The notes under the pieces were generated by a model. The model was not told the DNA's origin and searched no databases. It saw only the letters and a list, made by a program, of their open reading frames with translations. 64,000 nucleotides of DNA from Acidimicrobiales bacterium. GTDB lineage: Bacteria; Actinomycetota; Acidimicrobiia; Acidimicrobiales; SHLQ01. Positions within the stretch are counted from its first letter, which is position 1; each line of letters opens with the position of its first letter. The stretch is from contig JAHDCX010000012.1 of assembly GCA_020629635.1 (NCBI GenBank), forward strand, positions 107,219-171,218, read 5' to 3'. Of this stretch, positions 9,122-17,338 are shown piece by piece. A program made the position numbers and the translations under genes.

Positions 9122-9544
9122 ATGACCACCGACTTCGAGCGCAGAGAACTCGAGCGCCAGCTCTCCACTGCACACTGGCGCCGCAACACTGCGCTGGCCG
9201 ACGCGTCCCGCCTCGAAGATCGGGTCGCCGAGCTCCGCCGTGTCGCCTCTCGAATCGACTGGGCCGCCCAACCGCTCAGCTCCGTCCTCACCGCCGTCGG
9301 CGCCCTCCACACGCTCGACACGTGGGAGGGCAATGCTGCGGTCCAGAGCCGGCGTCGACTTCGAGAGTCGGAGGACCGCACCGACACCGCCCGAAGCCGA
9401 ATCGACGGCTTGGTCGAGGACCTCCGAACTGAGGCCAACGCCGAATCCACTCGACTCGCGACCGCAGAGTCGGTCGCGGCAGCAGAACTCCGACGAATTT
9501 GGTCGATCGAGATCGAACTGGAACGAGACGACGTCCTGATCTGA
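9122..9544 (+). CDS. Small coiled-coil protein, unknown function
   Basis: A 140-residue, highly charged protein (MTTDFERRELERQLSTAHWRRN...) that is almost entirely predicted helix and coiled coil, with a Trp-containing centre (SRIDWAAQPL, DTWEGNAAV). No signal peptide or membrane segment. Size and layout recall WXG100/DUF-type helical hairpins, but there is no WXG motif. It starts 107 nt from the LexA palindrome and ends 55 nt before a lytic transglycosylase gene on the same strand, with which it may form a transcription unit. Confidence 0.7.
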   Translation: MTTDFERRELERQLSTAHWRRNTALADASRLEDRVAELRRVASRIDWAAQPLSSVLTAVGALHTLDTWEGNAAVQSRRRLRESEDRTDTARSRIDGLVEDLRTEANAESTRLATAESVAAAELRRIWSIEIELERDDVLI

Positions 9545-9599
9545 ACCGTGGGTAGAACTTCCTGCTCAAGGAGTACGAAAAGGTGCCGAACGGTCAGCG

Positions 9600-11312
9600 A
9601 TGGTGTCGTTTCGGTCTGCGTACTCGCGCGTCCTTGTCGTTGTGACAGTCGTCGGCTCACTCGTCGCCGCCACCCCGGAGATCGCTGGTGCCGAAGACAC
9701 CGACGACGCGTCTTTCGGGGACGTTCATGGACAGACCTACGACACCGATCCGAGCGACGATCCGTGGGTGGATCCGGTTGTCCTCTTCGACCTCGACCCC
9801 GCCGCTCTCGAGGCGACACCGGTCCCCGACCTCGACGAGCTCGCCCTCCTGCGATCGGACGTGCTTGCCGATGACGTCGTTCGCATCGCCGTCGAGGACG
9901 ACCCGCTCCCTGAAGCCGTCGAGCGGCACCGTTCGGCGCTGCATGCTGCGGCGGTACTCCGAGTCGAGGTCGCTGCTCTCAGCGACGAGATCCGGGATCG
10001 ACTTCCCGACCTTGCCCGACTCGCCGACGAGATCGAGACGCACCGCAACACCGAGGCGCGGCTACTGGACGAGAACGCATTGCTTCGAAACGCCATCACC
10101 GAGTTCGCGATCCAGACGTTCATTGGCGGCGAAGCCGAATCGACGATGGGCCTCGATCTCACCGAGAACGCCTCGACCGACGCCCTCCGCATCCTCGACA
10201 AAGAGGTCCGCGACGAGCACCTCGCTCGCATCGAAGAAAACGAAGACCAACACGCACGAACCGTCCGCCAGCGAATCTCCACGGAAAGCGATCTCGCCGA
10301 ACGTCGAGAAGCCATCGACGCGCTCCGCGCCGAGCGGCTGAACCGCTGGGCCGACATTCGCGCCGCCGACGACCTGGTCGCCCAAACTCGAGCGGATCAT
10401 CAGCGGGTACTGCACAGCCGCCTCGACGCATTCGTCGTCGGAAGCGACATTCCGCTCGTCGCCCTGAACGCCTACGTGATCGCCGAACGAGTCCTCGCTG
10501 ACGAACGGCCAGACTGCGGCGTTGAATGGTGGATGCTCGCCGGAATCGGGCGCATCGAGAGCCTGCACGGACACTTCGCCGAATCGACCCTCGACATCCA
10601 CGGCACCACGACAGATCCAATCTTCGGACCAGCGCTCGACGGCCGGATTCTCTCGGGTGGCGACGAGCTCCCCGACGGGGTCGACGCTCCAGACCCGACC
10701 GGGCGGAGCGAGGATCAAACGGTCACCGTTCCTGCCGAGTCCGCCCCGCCCGCCGCCGTGGCGTCGGTGGACGAATCGACCGGTGAGCAGACGGCAGGGT
10801 CAGACGAAGCAGCTCCTGGCGACGCGGAGACCGGCGAAGCCGTCGCTGAAGTCGTCGTTCGGCGCCTGGCGCTGATCCTCGATACCGACGGGGGCGAACT
10901 CGACGCGGACACGGTGTACGACCGTGCCGTCGGGCCGATGCAGTTCATTCCCCAGACGTGGCGCGGCTGGGCGACCGACACCGACCGAGATGGCGACGCC
11001 AACCCGCAGAACATCTACGACGCGACCGTCGCCGCGGGTCGATACCTCTGCGCCGCGTCGTCGTTGGGCTCCGCGGACGGCCAGGAACGGGCCTTCTTCG
11101 CGTACAACCACGACGATGAATACACCCGTCTCGTCTCGACGGCGGCCACCGTCTACCAATCCCAGATCGTCCTCACCGATCGCGACGACGCAGAAGAACA
11201 GCCGACCAAGACACGACACCTTGGGATCGCCGAGGACCCGGAGGATGATGTGCCCGACCTCCAGCTCGACGCCTTGTCCGAATGGCTCGGCAGCAACACG
11301 TTCGGGTCCTGA
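9600..11312 (+). CDS. Secreted lytic murein transglycosylase (SLT_2/MltB-like)
   Basis: Cleaves the glycan strand of peptidoglycan. The 570-residue protein has a signal peptide (hydrophobic core VLVVVTVVGSLVAATP, cleavage near AGA/ED), then a charged helical region (about 75-280) resembling the coiled coils of NlpC/RipA-type proteins. The catalytic domain follows: CGVEWWMLAGIGRIESLHGHF, with the expected catalytic Glu320, and RAVGPMQFIPQTWRGW. An acidic, low-complexity insert (about 370-415) splits the domain. It ends with NPQNIYDATVAAGRYLC and the FFAYNHDDEY motif. It is a paralogue of the gene at 41672. Confidence 0.88.
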   Translation: MVSFRSAYSRVLVVVTVVGSLVAATPEIAGAEDTDDASFGDVHGQTYDTDPSDDPWVDPVVLFDLDPAALEATPVPDLDELALLRSDVLADDVVRIAVEDDPLPEAVERHRSALHAAAVLRVEVAALSDEIRDRLPDLARLADEIETHRNTEARLLDENALLRNAITEFAIQTFIGGEAESTMGLDLTENASTDALRILDKEVRDEHLARIEENEDQHARTVRQRISTESDLAERREAIDALRAERLNRWADIRAADDLVAQTRADHQRVLHSRLDAFVVGSDIPLVALNAYVIAERVLADERPDCGVEWWMLAGIGRIESLHGHFAESTLDIHGTTTDPIFGPALDGRILSGGDELPDGVDAPDPTGRSEDQTVTVPAESAPPAAVASVDESTGEQTAGSDEAAPGDAETGEAVAEVVVRRLALILDTDGGELDADTVYDRAVGPMQFIPQTWRGWATDTDRDGDANPQNIYDATVAAGRYLCAASSLGSADGQERAFFAYNHDDEYTRLVSTAATVYQSQIVLTDRDDAEEQPTKTRHLGIAEDPEDDVPDLQLDALSEWLGSNTFGS

Positions 11313-11352
11313 GTTCGGTCCAGCTTTCGGCGCGCGGCGCGACCCGTGGCCC

Positions 11353-11358
11353 TAGGGT
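11353..11358 (+). promoter_or_regulatory. -10 box of a putative leaderless promoter for the SPOUT methyltransferase
   Basis: TAGGGT lies 8 nt before the ATG at 11367 with no Shine-Dalgarno sequence between. This supports the 11367 start over the in-frame ATG at 11346, which lies upstream of the box. Confidence 0.45.
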
Positions 11359-11366
11359 CGACGGCG

Positions 11367-11999
11367 ATGAGCGAACGAAGCATCGGCGTTGGCCCACATC
11401 CACATCCGTGGCCCGACGATGAGCGATTCGATCCGGGGTTGCTCGAGCAGGGCGACACCCGAAACGTCGTCGACAAGTACCGCTACTGGACCCGAGAGGC
11501 CATCGTTGCCGACCTCGACACCACCCGCTTCCCGTTCCATGTCGCCATCGAGAACTGGGAACACGATTTCAACATCGGCACCGTGGTGCGCAATGCGAAC
11601 GCCTTCCACGCCTCCGCAGTCCACATCGTTGGCCGGCGGCGATGGAACCGTCGAGGAGCCATGGTGACCGATCGCTACCACCACGTGCACCATCACCCCG
11701 AGGTGGAGGGATTCGTCGAGTGGGCGGCGAGCGAATCCCTGGACGTCATCGGAATCGACAATCTGCCGGGTTCCCGCCCGATCGAGCATGCGGTGCTTCC
11801 CGAACGCTGTGTGCTGGTCTTCGGCCAAGAGGGGCCCGGGCTCTCCTATACGATCCGAGACGCCGTCGCGCAGGTCTTGTCGATCAGCCAGTTCGGGTCA
11901 ACACGCTCGATCAACGCTGGGGTGGCATCGGGGATCGCGATGCACAGCTGGGTGCGGCAGCACCGGATCTCCGCGATTGAGGATCAGCCCTCGACCTGA
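11367..11999 (+). CDS. TrmH/SpoU family RNA 2'-O-methyltransferase
   Basis: A 210-residue SPOUT-class methyltransferase that would methylate ribose in tRNA or rRNA using S-adenosylmethionine. Motif 1 (ENWEHDFNIGTVVRNANAF), motif 2 (VFGQEGPGLS) and motif 3 (ISQFGSTRSINAGVASGIAMHSW) of the knotted SpoU fold are all present. The exact target nucleotide is not readable. The first 45 residues are polar and family-specific. Its 3' end overlaps the convergent NifU-like gene by 16 nt. Confidence 0.88.
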   Translation: MSERSIGVGPHPHPWPDDERFDPGLLEQGDTRNVVDKYRYWTREAIVADLDTTRFPFHVAIENWEHDFNIGTVVRNANAFHASAVHIVGRRRWNRRGAMVTDRYHHVHHHPEVEGFVEWAASESLDVIGIDNLPGSRPIEHAVLPERCVLVFGQEGPGLSYTIRDAVAQVLSISQFGSTRSINAGVASGIAMHSWVRQHRISAIEDQPST

Positions 12000-12316
12000 G
12001 CCATGAGTTCTTCGTCAGAGGGAACCTCGACGCCGTCGACCCAGTAGGTGTAGAGGTCGACGATGACTTCTTTGAGCCCATCGGCGTCGTTTGTGTGCAG
12101 CTCAACGGTGACGACGTTGCCGTTGATCGACACGCCGTCAACCTTGCCCGTCTCGAGCAGACGGCGGGCGAGTTCGTCGGCGGGACGGTCGCCCCGAATC
12201 TCGACGTCCGCACGGTACCGCTCGTGCCCCATGCCCGTCAGCGCACGGTTGAGCACGTACCGGACAATCCCGGGACGGCTGGACGGCTTTTCGATCACGG
12301 AGACGAGCTGACCCAT
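11984..12316 (-). CDS. NifU N-terminal (Nfu_N)-like small protein
   Basis: A 110-residue protein starting MGQLVSVIEKPSSRPGIVRYVLNRALTGMG. The layout matches the scaffold Nfu/NifU N-terminal fold: RPGIVRYVLNR, RADVEIRGDRPADELARRLLETGKVDGVSINGNVVTVELHTN and LKEVIVDLYTYW. It has no cysteines, so it is not itself an Fe-S scaffold of the NifU C-terminal CxxC type. Its function in Actinobacteria is undefined. It lies just downstream of rnhB on the same strand and is probably cotranscribed. Confidence 0.7.
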   Translation of the reverse strand: MGQLVSVIEKPSSRPGIVRYVLNRALTGMGHERYRADVEIRGDRPADELARRLLETGKVDGVSINGNVVTVELHTNDADGLKEVIVDLYTYWVDGVEVPSDEELMAQVEG

Positions 12317-12338
12317 GAGCGTGAGCGTAGCGTGCAGC

Positions 12339-13046
12339 TCAGTCGAACAGCCGACCCTGGCGGTCGTCTTCGACGGAGAACCCCCGACGAGCCGTGCCTT
12401 GCCATTCGAGGTCGTCCATGAATGCCCAACTCCGTCGATGAATGGCAGAGACACCCACGGATCGAAGAACGGCTCGGTGCCGAGGACAGGGATATCCCTT
12501 GTTGTCGGCGAAGGAGTACCAAGGGTGCTGCTCATCGAAGTCGCGCATGAGCCGATCTCGGGTGACCTTGGCGAGGATGCTCGCTGCCGCGATCGACAGA
12601 CTCACCCGATCGCCTTTCACGATGGTGGTCGCCCGACCTCCGCCGATGAAGTCCCATTTGCCGTCGAGCAACACCCGATCGACCGGTCGACCGAGCCCCT
12701 CGAGTGCCCGTCGAGCCGCCAACCGTTGGGCTTCCGACATTCCCATCTCATCGCATTCCTCTGGCCAGGCATGTCCAACGCTCCAGGCGGTGCACCATGC
12801 CGCGATGCGCTCGAACATGGCCTCCCGTTCGTTCTCGGTCAACATCTTCGAGTCTCGGATCTTGTAGATCCGCCGATCCTCCGGAACGATCACCGCGCCA
12901 ACCGTGAGCGGGCCAGCCCACGCCCCCCGGCCGACTTCGTCCATACCGGCGACGGATTGGCCGAGCTCCCAGATCGATCGCTCGTGGCGGAGACCCGGTG
13001 ACGACTTCTTGAGCGCTCGTCTCAGTGGGCGAACCGACGACGTCAT
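12339..13046 (-). CDS. rnhB: Ribonuclease HII
   Basis: Removes ribonucleotides embedded in DNA and RNA primers. The 235-residue protein shows VAGMDEVGRGAWAGPLTVGAVIV with the catalytic Asp-Glu pair, RVLLDGKWDFIG with the third Asp, and SIAAASILAKVTRDRLM and the terminal NKGYPCPRH motif. An N-terminal extension of about 30 residues (MTSSVRPLRRALKKSS...) and a C-terminal tail extend the core. The ATG overlaps the stop of the upstream unknown gene (ATGA), indicating coupling. Confidence 0.95.
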   Translation of the reverse strand: MTSSVRPLRRALKKSSPGLRHERSIWELGQSVAGMDEVGRGAWAGPLTVGAVIVPEDRRIYKIRDSKMLTENEREAMFERIAAWCTAWSVGHAWPEECDEMGMSEAQRLAARRALEGLGRPVDRVLLDGKWDFIGGGRATTIVKGDRVSLSIAAASILAKVTRDRLMRDFDEQHPWYSFADNKGYPCPRHRAVLRSVGVSAIHRRSWAFMDDLEWQGTARRGFSVEDDRQGRLFD

Positions 13047-14716
13047 CTCGACGTCGTCGCCCAGCTCGGTGCGGCGAGAAGCGCCTCTCCGGATTGTTCG
13101 CCGCTCGACCAATTCGGATCGAGCGCACGGCACGTGAAGACCGGCGTGCCGCCGCCGTCGAACTCCCAGAGAACGGCGGGGCGCTCTCCGTGCCATCGGA
13201 TCGAAAAAGACAGCCGTCCCCCACGAACCGGTAGGGCCGTGACGTCGACCGAACGACCCAGCCACGTGTCGAAGGCACCGGGCGCACAATCGATCGACGT
13301 CGAATCATCGACCACCATTCGGCGGAGCCCGAGCACGACTCGGGCTCGTCGATCTGGGTCATCGGGTGCGCTGTTGGACGCCCACGACCACGTCGATCCG
13401 GCCGCGGCCCGCACGTCGACGATCGGGTCCGGATTCTGCAATCGAGCGTTGGGGCCTGCGCTCATGATTCGACCCATCGCCCGCTCGAAGGCGTCGTCAG
13501 CCTCGGGAACGTTCGATTCGCCCTCTCCGAACCCCAGTCGGCGCCCGTCTCGAGGGTCGTTGGTGACTGCGCTGGCGGCAGCATCGCTCATCGCACGAGC
13601 GCCAGCGATCCGACCGAGCAGTGCGTGCGCATCGGGTCGTAGGCCTGCCGGAATCACGTGGAGCGATGCCACCACGAGCTGAGCGGCGAGATCGTGTTGG
13701 GTCGTGGGCGGATCGACGCCGAGGCGGGCACAGACGGAGAGGGCCACGGCGAGCTCGCCAGCACCGCGAGGGTCGAGCGCGCCGTGCAGCCAGGACTCGA
13801 GCGCCTGATCGGCAACGGCCTGAACGGTGGCTTCGTCGGCACCAATCGCCGCCGAAGCGGCCAGCGTCGACCCTGGCCGGCCGAGGCCAGACGTCGCCGC
13901 AGCGAGGAGAACACCGCTCGTCGCCGCCGGCCACAGATGCGCTGGCCACGCCGGCACGGACACGGTGGCGAGTCCGTCGAGATGACGGGACCACCCATCC
14001 CGAATTCGCTCGATCGCGGGAGCCACCGATCGCTCGGGCTCCGATCCGTCAACGACACGAATCGTTCGTGTCGTGCTCGGGATCATCGGCAGGAGCGCAA
14101 CAAGCCCTGCATCGCGCCCGCCGGACTCGACGATTCGAGTCGGATCGGCGTGGCCGGAGACCACCTCACCGAGAAGTGCTCCGAGACCGCCGTCTTCGAG
14201 GGAGCCCGTGACGACATCTCCCGGTAGCCGGCCGAGCTCGACGGCCGGGCGTCCGTCGATGACGATGCGCTCACCTGCCACGCGCGCCCGCTCGATTGAA
14301 CCAACGCCCTCGAGTCGCTCGGGCGTCACCGCGAGCCCCAGCGTGAGCGCATCTGCGCCCTCCGTCTCGATCTCGACGATCGTCCGACCGCTCGGACCGT
14401 CCTCGTCGGCGGCGACTCGCCACACGACGTCATGTTCGCCGACTCGGAGACGGCACTCGATCACCGGAAGGCCGCCAATCCGCGTCCTTCGTACGGGCCC
14501 GTCGACCCCAAACCAGGACTCCCCTGTACTGATGACGATCGACAACGACCAGCTTCGGTCATGCGGATGAATGCGACCACGTTCGTCGACATGGGAGACC
14601 GCGCCCACCCCGAGCGTCCCAACAGCGTCGGCTGCGGGCATCGGCGACAGGAAGCGTTCGCCCTCGGGGTCCCCGACGGGCCCGTGTTGCCGGCGACGTA
14701 GCGAGAACCGAGCCAT
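13043..14716 (-). CDS. Large protein of unknown function coupled to rnhB
   Basis: A 557-residue, predominantly soluble protein starting MARFSLRRRQHGPVGDPEGERFLSPMPA. The N-terminal half is beta-rich; the centre has Ala-rich helical segments (LWPAATSGVLLAAATSGLGRPG, ADQALESWLHGALDPRGAGELAVAL) that recall alpha/alpha-barrel (six-hairpin) glycosidase-like repeats. The C-terminus again looks beta-rich (LSFSIRWHGERPAVLWEFDGG). No signal peptide. I do not recognise the family. It overlaps rnhB by 4 nt and is divergent from cofC with only 24 nt between the two start codons. Confidence 0.75.
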   Translation of the reverse strand: MARFSLRRRQHGPVGDPEGERFLSPMPAADAVGTLGVGAVSHVDERGRIHPHDRSWSLSIVISTGESWFGVDGPVRRTRIGGLPVIECRLRVGEHDVVWRVAADEDGPSGRTIVEIETEGADALTLGLAVTPERLEGVGSIERARVAGERIVIDGRPAVELGRLPGDVVTGSLEDGGLGALLGEVVSGHADPTRIVESGGRDAGLVALLPMIPSTTRTIRVVDGSEPERSVAPAIERIRDGWSRHLDGLATVSVPAWPAHLWPAATSGVLLAAATSGLGRPGSTLAASAAIGADEATVQAVADQALESWLHGALDPRGAGELAVALSVCARLGVDPPTTQHDLAAQLVVASLHVIPAGLRPDAHALLGRIAGARAMSDAAASAVTNDPRDGRRLGFGEGESNVPEADDAFERAMGRIMSAGPNARLQNPDPIVDVRAAAGSTWSWASNSAPDDPDRRARVVLGLRRMVVDDSTSIDCAPGAFDTWLGRSVDVTALPVRGGRLSFSIRWHGERPAVLWEFDGGGTPVFTCRALDPNWSSGEQSGEALLAAPSWATTSR

Positions 14717-14723
14717 CGATCGA

Positions 14724-14733
14724 ACCCTAGACT
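14724..14733. promoter_or_regulatory. Overlapping back-to-back -10 boxes of two leaderless promoters
   Basis: Plus strand TAGACT (14728-14733) ends 7 nt before the cofC ATG at 14741. Minus strand TAGGGT (14729-14724) ends 7 nt before the ATG at 14716. The two hexamers share 2 nt, so both genes appear to be transcribed from a 24-nt divergent intergenic region with no untranslated leader. Their -35 regions would lie inside each other's coding sequence. Confidence 0.6.
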
Positions 14734-14740
14734 CGAATCG

Positions 14741-15358
14741 ATGGTCTCGGCGCAGTCGGATTCGGCAGTCGGAGTCGTGATTCCGTTGCGCTCTCTCGAC
14801 GAGGGCAAGACCCGGCTGGATCCGGCACTCTCGACCGCCGAGCGTCGAGCGTTGATTGTCCTGATGGCGACCCAGGTCGTTGATGCGGCGCACCAGCTAC
14901 CAGTCTGGATCGTTCACCAGTCCCCAGAGGTCGCCGCGTTCGCCGAAGACCATGGAGCGTCCGCAGTGGCCGTTCCCGAACCCGGACTGGATCATGCCGT
15001 CCGTGAAGGCATCCGCCACGCGGCCGCCGCGGGCTGTCGGCACGTGATCATCGCCCACGCAGACCTCCCGAGCGCCAAGGATCTCCGCCCGGCAGCAGTC
15101 GAGGGCGCCATCACCATCGTCACCGACCGACACGGCACGGGGACCAACGTCCTTTCCTTGCCAACCGATCTTCCGTTCGACTTTTCCTTCGGCGAGGGGT
15201 CGGCGCGACGGCACCTCATCGCTGCCCGCCAAACCGGTTGTCGAACCTTTCTGGTCGACGCCCCGGACCTGGCGTTCGATGTCGATGAGCTCGAGGACCT
15301 GACGAGTGACCTTCGCGACCGAATTCCTGCTGACGACCCGGAGGAACACACTCCATGA
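14741..15358 (+). CDS. cofC: Phosphoenolpyruvate/2-phospholactate guanylyltransferase (CofC/FbiD)
   Basis: Activates phosphoenolpyruvate or 2-phospho-L-lactate with GTP at the start of coenzyme F420 side-chain assembly. The 205-residue protein has VVIPLRSLDEGKTRLDPALSTAERR (nucleotide-binding start), HVIIAHADLPSAKDL and TNVLSLPTDLPFDFSFGEGSARRHL, all typical of the CofC/FbiD family. Its stop overlaps the start of the PIG-L gene (ATGA). No cofD/fbiA or fbiB is in the window. Confidence 0.9.
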   Translation: MVSAQSDSAVGVVIPLRSLDEGKTRLDPALSTAERRALIVLMATQVVDAAHQLPVWIVHQSPEVAAFAEDHGASAVAVPEPGLDHAVREGIRHAAAAGCRHVIIAHADLPSAKDLRPAAVEGAITIVTDRHGTGTNVLSLPTDLPFDFSFGEGSARRHLIAARQTGCRTFLVDAPDLAFDVDELEDLTSDLRDRIPADDPEEHTP

Positions 15359-16101
15359 CACTCCCACCGACACGCGACCTCCCGACACCCGCAACTGCGC
15401 TTGCGATCGGCGCCCACCCTGACGACATCGAATTCGAATGTGGAGCGACGCTCGCCAAGTGGGCCGCAGCGGGAACGGTCGTCCACCACCTGGTGTGCAC
15501 CGACGGTTCGAAGGGCACGTGGGACGAGCACATCGACCAACACCAACTCATCGAGACGCGTCGGGTCGAACAGCGTGAGGCGGCGGCGCGGCTCGGCGCA
15601 ACGGGGACGGTGCATTTTCTCGACGCTGTCGACGGTGAGCTGACGTCGGACCTCGACATGCGACGCGAGGTTGCACGCGTCATTCGCCAGACGACTCCCG
15701 ACGTCGTGCTCGGACACGACCCCTGGAAGCGGTGGCGGTTGCACCCGGATCATCGTCACGCAGGGTTTCTCGCTGTCGAGGGGATCGTTGCGGCGCGGGA
15801 CCCGTTCTTCTTTCCGGAGCTCGACCTGCCGCGACATCGTCCTGAGGTGCTGCTGTTGTTCGAGTCCGAGGCGCCGAACCACGTCGAGTCCGTCACCATT
15901 GCACACGCGGACGCGAAGATCTCCGCCTTGCTCGCCCACGAGTCGCAGTTCGAGACCACGATGGTGATCACCGACGACCCGACGAACGAGACCGCAGCCT
16001 TCCGAGATCGTGAGTACGACCAGCTCCGCTCTGCTGCGGCTGCCGCGGCATTGACGCCGTCGGAGTTTGCCGAGGCGTTTCATCGCATCGACGATCTCTG
16101 A
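15355..16101 (+). CDS. PIG-L/LmbE-family N-deacetylase
   Basis: A 248-residue zinc-dependent deacetylase of the MshB/Mca/LmbE superfamily, acting on N-acetylated sugars or conjugates. The metal motif AIGAHPDDIEFECG (HPDD) and the third ligand in LHPDHRHAG are present. It overlaps cofC by 4 nt, but the link to F420 is only positional. The last codons and the stop are part of a 30-nt unit that is repeated immediately downstream. Confidence 0.85.
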   Translation: MTLPPTRDLPTPATALAIGAHPDDIEFECGATLAKWAAAGTVVHHLVCTDGSKGTWDEHIDQHQLIETRRVEQREAAARLGATGTVHFLDAVDGELTSDLDMRREVARVIRQTTPDVVLGHDPWKRWRLHPDHRHAGFLAVEGIVAARDPFFFPELDLPRHRPEVLLLFESEAPNHVESVTIAHADAKISALLAHESQFETTMVITDDPTNETAAFRDREYDQLRSAAAAAALTPSEFAEAFHRIDDL

Positions 16102-16169
16102 TCGTCGACGAATACACCGAACGATCTCTGATCGTCGACGAATACACCGAACGATCTCTGATCGTCGAC
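16091..16169. repeat. 30-nt tandem repeat, 2.6 copies, at the PIG-L gene 3' end
   Basis: Units at 16091-16120 and 16121-16150 are identical; a third partial unit covers 16151-16169. Each unit contains the small palindrome ACGAT-CTCTG-ATCGT. The first copy includes the final codons and TGA of the deacetylase gene, so the array looks like local duplication of the gene terminus. Confidence 0.92.
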
Positions 16170-16193
16170 AACCACAACGGAACGAAAACGACG

Positions 16194-16223
16194 ACGCCCC
16201 CGACTCCGCAGAGCCGGGGGCGT
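16194..16223. terminator. Intrinsic-type terminator hairpin, probably bidirectional
   Basis: A 9-bp perfect stem (acgcccccg/cgggggcgt) with a 12-nt loop lies between the convergent deacetylase and MscS-like genes. Short T-containing tails follow (ttcgttcagttt on the plus strand; the minus-strand tail is tcgtcgttttcg). Confidence 0.75.
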
Positions 16224-16280
16224 TCGTTCAGTTTCCGACTCCGTTGTGAGCCGGCCCGCCCACGAAAGGGCGATGCAGAA

Positions 16281-16940
16281 TCAGTTCTCGACGGCGTCGT
16301 ACACGCGTGGCCAGAAGCGGTCACGAGCGGCCCAGATGCCACCGACGCCGAACTTGATCACGAAGATCGCTGCGAGGCCGGAGGTGAGGGCGGTCCAGAG
16401 CTGGTCGATGATGTCACGACCGAAGCCGAGCTGATCGATCGCCATCATGCCGCCGATGACCCAGATGGCCGCAGTGACAATCTTGAGGAGCACGTCACCC
16501 GCTGCCACGTTGGCGAGCGAGGGGCTGAGGACGTCCTTCACGAAGTTGGCGACGGCGCCGGTGATGACCACGAGGATGATCGCAATGATCACGTTCGGGA
16601 TCCACTCCACGAAGGTGTTCACGAGATCGGTGATCGCGTCGATGCCGAGGGTGTTCACGGCGAGGCTCACGAAGATGAGCATGATCATCCAGCCGACGAT
16701 GCGGGCAAGAAGGAAGCCCGAGTCCGGGTAGCCGGCGCGCTCCACGTAGGAGCCGAGACCGCTGCGGTCGACGATGTTGTCGAACTTCACAGCCTTGAGC
16801 AGCTTGTGGACGAGGCCTGCGACGAACTTCGCGACGAAACGACCGATGAGGAGCAGGATCAGTGCTCCGACGATGCGGGGGACGAACTCGATGAAGAGTC
16901 CGATCATGTCCGCAAATGAATCTCTGATGTCGTCAATCAT
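16281..16940 (-). CDS. MscS-type conserved TM-helix membrane protein
   Basis: A 219-residue protein starting MIDDIRDSFADMIGLFIEFVPRIVGALILLLIGRFVAKFVAGLVHKLL, the repeated transmembrane-helix signature found in small mechanosensitive-channel-like proteins (conserved TM helix family). At least four to five hydrophobic segments; the C-terminal MscS beta domain is lacking. It probably forms part of an osmotic or envelope-stress channel. It is divergent from the ECF sigma operon, about 400 nt away. Confidence 0.8.
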   Translation of the reverse strand: MIDDIRDSFADMIGLFIEFVPRIVGALILLLIGRFVAKFVAGLVHKLLKAVKFDNIVDRSGLGSYVERAGYPDSGFLLARIVGWMIMLIFVSLAVNTLGIDAITDLVNTFVEWIPNVIIAIILVVITGAVANFVKDVLSPSLANVAAGDVLLKIVTAAIWVIGGMMAIDQLGFGRDIIDQLWTALTSGLAAIFVIKFGVGGIWAARDRFWPRVYDAVEN

Positions 16941-17338
16941 GTTTTGCTTTCTACTCCTTGTCGTGGGACAGGGATGAGACGCGCCGTCCAGCCCTGAAGT
17001 CGCGAAGACTCGAAGATTTTTCTAGTCGGTCGAGCAGACGAGTCGCAATTGGCAGCCAGATTTCCTCTGTCCACGGCCTCCGAGGACCGCAGACCGCAGT
17101 GATTTCGTGGTTTTTGCAACTTTTCGCCCATCGAAGACGTCAAGAACTCATGCACGCCATCGCTGTGTCGCCGTGGGCTCGCCATCATCCGCTTCTCGGA
17201 ATGCTGATGTCCGCCCTGACCACCGGCACCAGTCGACCGAGCATGCGCAACGATCGAATTGAGAATCGGAGAGGACAGGCGAGTACGCTGCCAAGCAACC
17301 CTGAGGGGCGGGATCGGACAATTCCCTCAGGCGGAGCA
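16941..17338. other. Divergent intergenic region (about 400 nt)
   Basis: Between the MscS-like gene (minus) and the sigma factor gene (plus). No conserved protein was recognised; the sigma factor frame is open upstream to 16958, but its composition there is not protein-like. The region should hold the promoters of both operons. I could not single out a convincing -35/-10 pair. Confidence 0.5.

Noticed and set aside
16091..16169. Possible CRISPR array
   Set aside because: The 30-nt units are directly adjacent with no spacers and there are no cas genes.
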